From an uncultured Lachnospiraceae bacterium (GTDB lineage: Bacteria > Bacillota > Clostridia > Lachnospirales > Lachnospiraceae), in the NCBI GenBank assembly GCA_947165025.1, contig CAMUYQ010000008.1, positions 80,122 through 144,121 of the forward strand: DNA of 64,000 bases. The letters run 5' to 3'. Below, one piece after another: positions 41,375-48,523 of the stretch (positions are counted from its first letter, which is position 1; each line of letters begins with the position of its first letter). A model generated the notes under the pieces. It saw nothing but the letters and a program-made list of their open reading frames with translations, searched no databases and was not told the origin of the DNA. The translations under genes and the position numbers were made by a program.

Positions 41375-42393
41375 AAGGTGACTCCTTTTTCTCCGGCTTC
41401 GATCTTACCGATCACATATGCTTTGTCGCCCGCTGCCTCAAAGCATTCAATGGCTTTTGAAATATCGCTTTCGGGTACGGCAACGACCATTCCGATACCC
41501 ATGTTGAATGTGTTATACATCATATCCTCGTCAAGGTCTGCCTTCTTCTTCATAAGTTCAAAGATCGCGGGCACCTTGTAGGAATCCTTCCTGATAACGG
41601 CACGCGTGCCTTCCTTCAGCATTCTCGGAACGTTCTCGTAAAATCCCCCGCCCGTTATATGGCTGCACGCCTTAATATCGACCTTCTTATCAAGCGCATT
41701 GCGCAGCGCCTTAACGTATATCCTGGTCGGAGTGATGAGGCACTCTCCCAAAGTGGTGCCAAGTTCTTCGTAATATGTATCAAGACTTTCCTTTGTCATC
41801 TCGAACACTTTTCTGACAAGTGAGAATCCGTTTGAATGAACGCCCGTCGATGCAAGACCGATCAGGACATCGCCATCGCACAGACGGCTTCCGTCGATGA
41901 TATCTTTCCTGTCTATAATGCCGACAGCGAATCCGGCAAGATCGTATTCATCCTCCGGCATCAGTCCCGGATGTTCCGCCGTCTCACCTCCGACGAGAGA
42001 ACAGCCCGACTGTTTGCATCCTTTGGCAACACCTTTGACGATCTGTGCGATCTTCTCGGGATGATTTTTGCCGCAGGCTATGTAATCAAGGAAGAACAGC
42101 GGCTCAGCACCTCCGCACACGATATCGTTGACGCACATCGCGACCGCATCTATTCCGATCGTGTCATGTTTGTCCATGAGGAATGCGAGCTTGACCTTCG
42201 TTCCGCATCCGTCCGTTCCCGAAACAAGAACCGGATCCTCCATATTCTTAAAGCCCGCCATCGAGAATGCTCCCGCGAATCCGCCGAGTCCGCCGATCAC
42301 TTCACTTCGTGTCGTTTCCCTGACGAACCCTTTGATGAGTTCGACGGACCTGTAACCCGCTTCGATATCAACACCGGCTGATCTGTAATCCAT
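41368..42393 (-). CDS. purM: Phosphoribosylformylglycinamidine cyclo-ligase
   Basis: PurM closes the imidazole ring to make AIR. The 341-residue protein starts MDYRSAGVDIEAGY, has GGFAGAF and the conserved VSGTDGCGTKVKLA, and ends with the normal AIRS C-terminal domain (SHITGGGFYENVPRML). The start at 42393 has AAGGAG; the longer frame to 42522 runs into purE. It starts 19 nt after purE. Confidence 0.96.
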   Translation of the reverse strand: MDYRSAGVDIEAGYRSVELIKGFVRETTRSEVIGGLGGFAGAFSMAGFKNMEDPVLVSGTDGCGTKVKLAFLMDKHDTIGIDAVAMCVNDIVCGGAEPLFFLDYIACGKNHPEKIAQIVKGVAKGCKQSGCSLVGGETAEHPGLMPEDEYDLAGFAVGIIDRKDIIDGSRLCDGDVLIGLASTGVHSNGFSLVRKVFEMTKESLDTYYEELGTTLGECLITPTRIYVKALRNALDKKVDIKACSHITGGGFYENVPRMLKEGTRAVIRKDSYKVPAIFELMKKKADLDEDMMYNTFNMGIGMVVAVPESDISKAIECFEAAGDKAYVIGKIEAGEKGVTLC

Positions 42394-42412
42394 AATAGTC
42401 TCCTTTAGAAAA

Positions 42413-42919
42413 TCATTTGCTGTAGTTTCTGTATCCGGTCTCGGAAAGCTTTGCGTCCTTCTTCTCGACCGCTTCCTTAAGATCGAGCGAATACTTCTCG
42501 AGCTTTTCAAGAAGTGATGCATCCGATATCGCGAGCATCTTTACCGCAAGAAGTCCGGCATTTGTTCCGCCGTTTATGGCAACTGTCGCCACCGGGATAC
42601 CCGACGGCATCTGAACTATCGAGTACAGGCTGTCCCTGCCTCCGAGAGATGTCGTATGCATCGGGATGCCGATAACGGGAAGCGGAAAGATCGCCGCACA
42701 CATTCCCGGAAGATGCGCTGCCATTCCCGCACCTGCTATGATGACCTTCATGCCTTTTTCCTTTGCGCTCTTTGCATACTCAAAGAACACATCGGGTTCC
42801 CTGTGTGCCGAGATTATCCTTACGTCAAAATCGATCCCGAACTGTTCGAGTATCTCACATGCCTTGCTCATGACGGGCATATCCGAGTCGGAGCCCATAA
42901 CGATCCCTACTGTTGCCAT
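42413..42919 (-). CDS. purE: 5-(carboxyamino)imidazole ribonucleotide mutase
   Basis: PurE moves the carboxyl group to form CAIR. The 168-residue protein has GIVMGSDSDMPVM (5-17), SAHREPD near 42 and GAGMAAHLPG near 68, all active-site elements. It lacks an adjacent purK, which fits the direct AIR-using class common in Clostridia or a purK elsewhere. The ATG at 42919 has GGAGG 5 nt upstream; a TTG 12 nt earlier is unlikely. It starts the pur part of the cluster, 67 nt after the HAD gene. Confidence 0.95.
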   Translation of the reverse strand: MATVGIVMGSDSDMPVMSKACEILEQFGIDFDVRIISAHREPDVFFEYAKSAKEKGMKVIIAGAGMAAHLPGMCAAIFPLPVIGIPMHTTSLGGRDSLYSIVQMPSGIPVATVAINGGTNAGLLAVKMLAISDASLLEKLEKYSLDLKEAVEKKDAKLSETGYRNYSK

Positions 42920-42986
42920 ATCTTCCTCCAAATATTATGTGATTTTTTTCGTGCCCTATAACTCTATCATAATTTCACTCATTTTT

Positions 42987-43496
42987 TCAATGACCGGCGG
43001 CCTCGATCCTGTGCTTGATCTCTTCCGCGCGCGCGATGACCTTTTCCTTCCAGTCATCATCCTGTGCTTCGAGCTGGTACGCCTCAAACCCGTACTGTCT
43101 GCCGAGTGAGCAGATGACCGATTCGTCGTCGACATGAAGCGATATCCTGTACATGCTCGGGACCTTCTGCGGAAGTATCTGTTTGCGGTCTCTCTGGACC
43201 TCAGCCAGATGCCGCTGTCCGTTTATGATCCCGTCAAACTTCACACCGTACAGGAAGAACAGATGCCTGATGTATCGCTGGCTTCTGAACGACGACGTAT
43301 ATACCCACACCTCGTATCCCGTCTTCTGAAGCGAATTGATAAGCTCCGGAGTGCCGAGCCGCAGTCGTTCCTTATATATCCTGTTAAACGGGAAACGCAG
43401 CTCAGGTTCTGTTTTATGAGTCTCGGGCGAGACGAACAGAACCTCGTCAAGATCAAATGACACTCGCATCTTTTCCTGTGTATTGTTATTTTTCAT
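42987..43496 (-). CDS. Stand-alone HAD-like phosphatase protein
   Basis: A 169-residue HAD-superfamily protein paralogous to the C-terminal half of the preceding gene. Motif I is FDLDEVLF (D15, D17), with Glu where many HADs have Gly; motif II is the Thr/Ser in VYTSSF; the basic motif III lies near QRDRKQ; motif IV is HVDDE. It has no cap insert, which suits substrates such as nucleotides or small phosphates, but none is known. The start at 43496 follows AGGA and lies inside the end of the ParB-HAD gene. It is followed by purE. Confidence 0.75.
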   Translation of the reverse strand: MKNNNTQEKMRVSFDLDEVLFVSPETHKTEPELRFPFNRIYKERLRLGTPELINSLQKTGYEVWVYTSSFRSQRYIRHLFFLYGVKFDGIINGQRHLAEVQRDRKQILPQKVPSMYRISLHVDDESVICSLGRQYGFEAYQLEAQDDDWKEKVIARAEEIKHRIEAAGH

Positions 43497-44364
43497 CCCG
43501 CTCGATCCTGTCGATTGCATCAATAACAGCTGAAGACCAGTTCTGTGCAGGAGCTTGAACAGCCTCTTCGCGAAAATCACCCGACCCGGTATTTGTCGAA
43601 AGAACCATCTCCCTGTCTATATGAAGAGTCCTGCTGTACTTGTTCTTAAACAGTTCTTCCATCTTCCTGGCGGCGCCCGACTTCTTAACGCTCTTTCCTT
43701 TCAGTCCGGTAACGATACCGTCAACGCTCACAGCATAATGCGCAAAAAATCTCCTGATATCATCAACGCTGAAAAAGTTTGCCGAATAAACCCATATGTC
43801 ATAACCCCTGAGCCGCAGGTTCTGAATGAGAGCCGGAACTCCGAGGCTTAAGCGCTTTTTCTGTAGTCCGAAAAGAGGTATACCGCGACGTTTTTCAACG
43901 GTATCCGAACCGTCCGGTGCGAATATGACCTCATCAAGATCGATCGTCGCTCGCTTCTCGTGTGTTGACGCTTCAAGTATCTTTTTGATGTCGCCCTCGT
44001 AAACACCGTTCACAATGCTTATCGGAACGCTTCGTACCGACAGCCTGAGTGCGGCCATCCATCTGTGATGTCCGTTGAGGATCATATATCCGGAAGGACG
44101 TATCTTCTGTACATACAGAGGCTCATCCATGAGCGGCAGGGCCTTCTTTTTGTTGTCTACGAACCGGGAAACGTATGAAGATATTATGCCCATGTTCGGT
44201 CCTATATCCGGAAAACAGAATTCATCTTCGGGATTGGGCCGAAGCTTTTGGGGATTGATACGTCTTACGAAAAGACGCTCGATAAATGAAGCCTTTACAG
44301 GTACTGCCGTATTTCGCTGTTTGAGCGCTTCCTCTTCCACGAATATTTCAAGATCGGTCTTCAT
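43486..44364 (-). CDS. ParB-like domain fused to a HAD phosphatase-like domain
   Basis: A 292-residue fusion. The first 125 residues look like a ParB/sulfiredoxin nucleotide-binding fold: INPQKLRPNPEDEF, a helix-rich middle, and the signature NGHHRWMAAL (97-106). The rest is HAD-like: IDLDEVIF (141-148), the Ser of VYSANF (192-197), KKSGAARK near 227-234 and HIDRE (248-252). The stop overlaps the next gene, a stand-alone HAD paralogue, by 11 nt. It lies 6 nt after the M29 peptidase. The ParB motif in small proteins can bind or hydrolyse nucleotides; a nucleotide-handling role is an inference from motif and location. Confidence 0.72.
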   Translation of the reverse strand: MKTDLEIFVEEEALKQRNTAVPVKASFIERLFVRRINPQKLRPNPEDEFCFPDIGPNMGIISSYVSRFVDNKKKALPLMDEPLYVQKIRPSGYMILNGHHRWMAALRLSVRSVPISIVNGVYEGDIKKILEASTHEKRATIDLDEVIFAPDGSDTVEKRRGIPLFGLQKKRLSLGVPALIQNLRLRGYDIWVYSANFFSVDDIRRFFAHYAVSVDGIVTGLKGKSVKKSGAARKMEELFKNKYSRTLHIDREMVLSTNTGSGDFREEAVQAPAQNWSSAVIDAIDRIERDEK

Positions 44365-44370
44365 CGTTTA

Positions 44371-46455
44371 TCACCTTTGGTCAAGTGCATCGTTAAGTTC
44401 TTCGCATCCGTCAAGAACAAATCTTCCGTCCTTTATTATATAAACACTTTCGCCGTTACGCACGCTCCTGATATATCCAAGTTCATCGTACGGGATCGTG
44501 ATATCGGTATGGCACTGGAAATAAGCTTTCTCCGGATCCTCATTTCTCTTTGCCGATATCTCGTTCTGTCTTGCGATGATCTCCTTCCCGTCGGGATTGT
44601 AAACCTTCACATCTTCCTCATGGCTGTAGCACGTATCCCCGACGGCAAAGTGCGGACCTGTCTTCTCGGCGATCAGTATGGGAAGTCTTCCCTCAATGTC
44701 ATAGTCCCTTCCCATCCTGTATGCGGTCGTGTTCGTGCCTATCGCAAACTCTCCTATAGGAAGCGTATCGTGCCTGTGAAGTATGTTGTCCCTGATGAAC
44801 TTTCTGCCCTCTTCGGGATCATCATAGTTATCGCACGAATAGTCCGTTATCATTCCGTCGGTAAATGTGATCGTAAGATTTTTATAAAGAAGTCCGTTCA
44901 GGAAAACCTTCGTTACGTTCAGGACGCCGTTTGTACCTTTAAGCTGCGGGGAAGTGAACACTTCGCCGACCGGGATGTTGACATCCGCAACGCAGTTCTC
45001 AAACTTTGTTTCCTTTGAAGGGTCAGCTGTCGGATGAAGCGCCACCGTTATATCGGTCCTGTTGTTGCCGCAACCCTTTATCTCAACAAAGTCTCCCGTA
45101 TCGAGTGCATCGATCATGCACTGCTGGATCCTCTCGTACTTTTTGTATGACAGTGTGTTGAGCTTTACCGTGTCCGTGAATATCTTTTCAAAATCATTTC
45201 CGATCATCGGTACCGGAAATGCGATGATAGTAAAGCTTCTCTCTTCTCCGATTATGTATCTGTTTACGATCTCGGATGCCTTGGCGGCATATGATACCGA
45301 CAGCTTCTGTGTCTTATCGGTATGCTTTATGACGCCTTCCTTTATCGTGGGAGTAAAAGGCTCCTCTCCGAACGTTTCGACAACGGCAGGTCCCGCATGC
45401 GTGTTTGCAAGTTCTTTTCTCTCACCGTACGCTGCCTCGAGAACCTCGAGCCTTCTTGTTACAAAAGCGGGATCGATGAAGATCGCGGCATCATCCTTAT
45501 GATCGTAATCATACTGCCTGTTTGCTATCGCACCGTAAAATCCGATCTTAGATGCGGCCGATCTTGTCAGTGCAAGAGAACCTGCCCTGTATATGACACT
45601 CTTTAATCCCATGTCATCAAAGTTTTTGACGGCAGCTCTTATCATCCTCTCAAACCCGAGGCTGTATCTGATGTTAACGCTTCTCTTTTTATCAAGCGGT
45701 TTGCCGGCCTTTATAAAGCCCGTCCTGTAGCCTTCGGTGAAAGTATCCGCCATCAGCTTTACCGTCTCTTCGGGAAGCGATGACATGAAACGTGCGATCT
45801 TTTTTTCTTCTTCAGTCACGTATTCTCCGGACAGATACAGATATCTGTCATCGTCAAGATCTTCATCGCACACTATCCGTGTGAGCATATCACGTGCGGG
45901 ATCAATCTTATCTGCGATGCTGTCGGGTATTATGATGTCGCAGTTGTCGCTCTCAAACCAGTAGATGATATCCCTTATCGCTTCCGCACAGAGGAATGAT
46001 CCCTCATCTTCGTATGCGAGTCTGAAGGCGGTGCGTATCTGGTCAAAGAGCTCCGCATGGATCGTGAATATCTCTTTTTTTCCTTCGTATGCATACGGGA
46101 TAAGTCCGCGTATCTCGGTATAAAGAAACGAAAGATACTTTCCGATCTCTTCCGCTTCAGGGATGTCCGCTCCCTTAAGCTCAGCGATCATATGGTCCGG
46201 ATTTGCAAAGCTCTTGTCATAATTCTTTCCGGAAACATCTTCGTAAAGGACATGATTTTCGCGCGAGAGCGCATCAGTTGAGATCTCATTTATCCTGCCT
46301 TCGACCGATCTGTCGAGTATTTCCGAAAGCATTGCGAGAAACTTTTCACATGTTAAGAAAAACGACGAAAGAGGGTCCCCTAAGGCATCCTCTTCGGTCA
46401 TCTGTCGTATTCTTTCCATTACGAGCTCATAACGCTCATTGATAAGGCTGTCCAT
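44371..46455 (-). CDS. M29-type aminopeptidase with long N-terminal extension
   Basis: Residues of about 255-694 match the M29 (AmpS/aminopeptidase T) metallopeptidases: PVGEVFTSP with the metal-ligand Glu at 498, IGEFAIGTNT with Glu 569, and EKTGPHFAVGD with Glu 597 and His 602. Family members are about 410 residues; this one has about 250 additional N-terminal residues, acidic and mostly helical, which I cannot assign. It would remove N-terminal amino acids in the cytoplasm. The start follows GGAGG. It lies 19 nt after the small membrane gene and 6 nt before the ParB-HAD gene. Confidence 0.75.
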   Translation of the reverse strand: MDSLINERYELVMERIRQMTEEDALGDPLSSFFLTCEKFLAMLSEILDRSVEGRINEISTDALSRENHVLYEDVSGKNYDKSFANPDHMIAELKGADIPEAEEIGKYLSFLYTEIRGLIPYAYEGKKEIFTIHAELFDQIRTAFRLAYEDEGSFLCAEAIRDIIYWFESDNCDIIIPDSIADKIDPARDMLTRIVCDEDLDDDRYLYLSGEYVTEEEKKIARFMSSLPEETVKLMADTFTEGYRTGFIKAGKPLDKKRSVNIRYSLGFERMIRAAVKNFDDMGLKSVIYRAGSLALTRSAASKIGFYGAIANRQYDYDHKDDAAIFIDPAFVTRRLEVLEAAYGERKELANTHAGPAVVETFGEEPFTPTIKEGVIKHTDKTQKLSVSYAAKASEIVNRYIIGEERSFTIIAFPVPMIGNDFEKIFTDTVKLNTLSYKKYERIQQCMIDALDTGDFVEIKGCGNNRTDITVALHPTADPSKETKFENCVADVNIPVGEVFTSPQLKGTNGVLNVTKVFLNGLLYKNLTITFTDGMITDYSCDNYDDPEEGRKFIRDNILHRHDTLPIGEFAIGTNTTAYRMGRDYDIEGRLPILIAEKTGPHFAVGDTCYSHEEDVKVYNPDGKEIIARQNEISAKRNEDPEKAYFQCHTDITIPYDELGYIRSVRNGESVYIIKDGRFVLDGCEELNDALDQR

Positions 46456-46474
46456 CCGCTAAATATCCTCCGTA

Positions 46475-46816
46475 TCAGTGCGCAATGACTGACAGTATTA
46501 TGACCGCGATCCAGCTAAGTATCATCACTCCGTTCAGCGCTATCGCCACGATCCCGGGAGTGATGTACACGTCGCGCTCCTGCAGGCTGACTATCCCGCA
46601 CACGATCCCGATAATATTTAAAAAAACCGAAAACAGTCCGACACCGCCGAATCCGATGTCAACTTTCCCGGCATTTTTGTAACTTTGCACGATCATCGCA
46701 GCAACACTTATCGCGCATATGACCGCAAGCAGTATTCCCATGATGCTCATGAAGGAATAATGCCTTGTCGTGAACATGAAGCTTTTCTTTTTGCGTATCT
46801 TAACAGGCTTTCCCAT
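46475..46816 (-). CDS. Small membrane protein (DUF6142-like)
   Basis: A 113-residue protein with a basic N-terminus (MGKPVKIRKKKSF) and three hydrophobic segments at about 20-44, 55-76 and 86-111. It resembles the DUF6142 family of Lachnospiraceae, whose function is unknown. The ATG follows directly on the pyrE stop with no gap, so it is co-translated with pyrE. Confidence 0.68.
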   Translation of the reverse strand: MGKPVKIRKKKSFMFTTRHYSFMSIMGILLAVICAISVAAMIVQSYKNAGKVDIGFGGVGLFSVFLNIIGIVCGIVSLQERDVYITPGIVAIALNGVMILSWIAVIILSVIAH

Positions 46817-47491
46817 TTACGCTCCGTATTGTCTGTAGTATTCGTCGATCGCCGCCTTGATCGTATCGTCGATAACAATACGTCCTTTAACACTGCGGTT
46901 GTACAGATGCTCTGTCACTTCCTTCATCGTAACTATCGCACCTGTCGGAAAATCATATTTCTCGCTTATCTCCTTAAGCGCGGGAAGCTTACCGGAAAGG
47001 CCTACCTCCATACGGTCAAGCGATACCATGAGGCCTACGATCTTCACATTGCCCTGCGCCATGATGATCGGATACGTCTCCTCGATGGACTTGCCCGATG
47101 TAGTGACATCCTCGATCATCACGACCCTGTCGCCGTCATTAAGTTTGCTTCCGAGAAGGATACCCGTATCGCCGTGATCCTTGATCTCCTTGCGGTTTGA
47201 CGAATATCTGACCTGTTTTTTGTACAGCTCGCTGTATGCGATCGCTGTCGTTACCGAAAGCGGTATCCCCTTGTAAGCGGGTCCGAACAGAACGTCAAAA
47301 TCATCCCCGTAGTTTTCATGTATCGCCCTGGCATAGTACTCGCCGAGCCTCTTGAGACTGCTTCCGGTGACATATGCTCCGGCGTTCATGAAGAACGGTG
47401 ACTTCCTGCCGCTTTTTAATGTGAAATCCCCGAACCTGAGGACTTCGGATTCTACCATGAACTCTATAAATTCCTGTTTGTACTGTTCCAT
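46817..47491 (-). CDS. pyrE: Orotate phosphoribosyltransferase
   Basis: PyrE joins orotate to PRPP to make OMP. The 224-residue protein has the PRPP-binding motif VVMIEDVTTSGKS near 118-130, GPAYKGIPL near 74 and the flexible-loop residues (SNRKEIKDHGD). The start follows AAAAGGA. It lies 28 nt downstream of pyrF, so the last two steps of UMP synthesis are made together. Confidence 0.95.
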   Translation of the reverse strand: MEQYKQEFIEFMVESEVLRFGDFTLKSGRKSPFFMNAGAYVTGSSLKRLGEYYARAIHENYGDDFDVLFGPAYKGIPLSVTTAIAYSELYKKQVRYSSNRKEIKDHGDTGILLGSKLNDGDRVVMIEDVTTSGKSIEETYPIIMAQGNVKIVGLMVSLDRMEVGLSGKLPALKEISEKYDFPTGAIVTMKEVTEHLYNRSVKGRIVIDDTIKAAIDEYYRQYGA

Positions 47492-47519
47492 AACATGTTC
47501 CTTTTCCGTTCTGATCTTA

Positions 47520-48446
47520 TCAGTGGATGTTGACCCTGATATCTTCCTTCATGTCAATTACTGCGGCTCTTGCAGCATCAGCAAAGCCGTCCTCTCCGAA
47601 CTTTTCATACTTCGCGTTTTTGTATGCCGCGATGATCCCTCGCGATGAATTGATGATGGCGCCGAGTCCGTCCTTATCAAAGAACGGCTTAAGATCTTTA
47701 CCCGTAGCTCCCTGTGCGCCGTAGCCGGGAACGAGTATGTATGACTTGGGCATTATCCTGCGGAGTATCTCTCCCATCTTCGGATATGTCGCACCGACAA
47801 CTGCACCTATATTGCTGTAAGCTCCGTCCATCGAAAGCTTGGCCCATTCCCTTACCTTGAAGCCGACAGCCTCATACAGCGTCGAATCCTCATCGTGAAG
47901 CACCCTGTCCTGGAACTCACCGCTTGACGGATTGCTCGTCTTGACGAGGATGAATATACCTCTGTCGTTTTCATTACACACATCTATGAACGGTTTGATG
48001 CCGTCTGTTCCAAGATATGGATTGACTGTGCAGAAGTCCTCATCAAATGCCGCAAGTGATGTTTTACCGACCATCACCTTTCCGAGGTGTGCATTGGCAT
48101 ATGCCGTGCTTGTGGATCCTATGTCTCCCCGCTTTACATCACCGATGACGATCAGGCCTTTTTGTCTTGCGTATTTGACTGTTTCGGTAAATGCAACAAG
48201 TCCGGGGATCCCGAACTGTTCATACATGGCGATCTGCGGCTTGACGGCCGGAACCAGATCATGTACCGCATCTATCAGTGCCTTATTGTATTCAAGTATT
48301 GCTGCGCCGACAGCTTCGAAGGTCTCTCCCTTTTCGGATATCTCCTTATCAAGTATCTTTGCCGGGATATTTGACATTGTCGGGTCAAGGCCCACAACGA
48401 TCGGAGCATCGGTCTGTTTGATCTTAGTAACAAGCTTTGATATCAT
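47520..48446 (-). CDS. pyrF: Orotidine 5'-phosphate decarboxylase (type 2)
   Basis: PyrF decarboxylates OMP to UMP. The 308-residue length and the motif VIGDVKRGDIGST near 106 mark the longer type 2 family; VGLDPTMSNIP is near 18 and the phosphate loop VPGYGAQGATG is near 232. The start at 48446 has AAGGAG 7 nt upstream. It is the first gene of the long nucleotide cluster, immediately after the nrdD terminator; I see no clear promoter in the short gap. Confidence 0.95.
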   Translation of the reverse strand: MISKLVTKIKQTDAPIVVGLDPTMSNIPAKILDKEISEKGETFEAVGAAILEYNKALIDAVHDLVPAVKPQIAMYEQFGIPGLVAFTETVKYARQKGLIVIGDVKRGDIGSTSTAYANAHLGKVMVGKTSLAAFDEDFCTVNPYLGTDGIKPFIDVCNENDRGIFILVKTSNPSSGEFQDRVLHDEDSTLYEAVGFKVREWAKLSMDGAYSNIGAVVGATYPKMGEILRRIMPKSYILVPGYGAQGATGKDLKPFFDKDGLGAIINSSRGIIAAYKNAKYEKFGEDGFADAARAAVIDMKEDIRVNIH

Positions 48447-48481
48447 GCGGTTTCTCCTTATCGGTATATATTTATGGCAAG

Positions 48482-48510
48482 AAAAAATCCCACCCACCCG
48501 GGTGGGATTT
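48482..48510 (-). terminator. Intrinsic terminator of nrdD
   Basis: An 11-bp perfect stem (48485-48495 with 48500-48510, GGGTGGGATTT) with a 4-nt loop and a T run on the minus strand, 14 nt beyond the nrdD stop. Confidence 0.88.
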
Positions 48511-48523
48511 GATCCTCATCATC

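Noticed and set aside
42920..42986. Purine riboswitch or PurR box before purE
   Set aside because: The 67-nt gap is too short and has no aptamer core or PurBox-like CGAA repeat.
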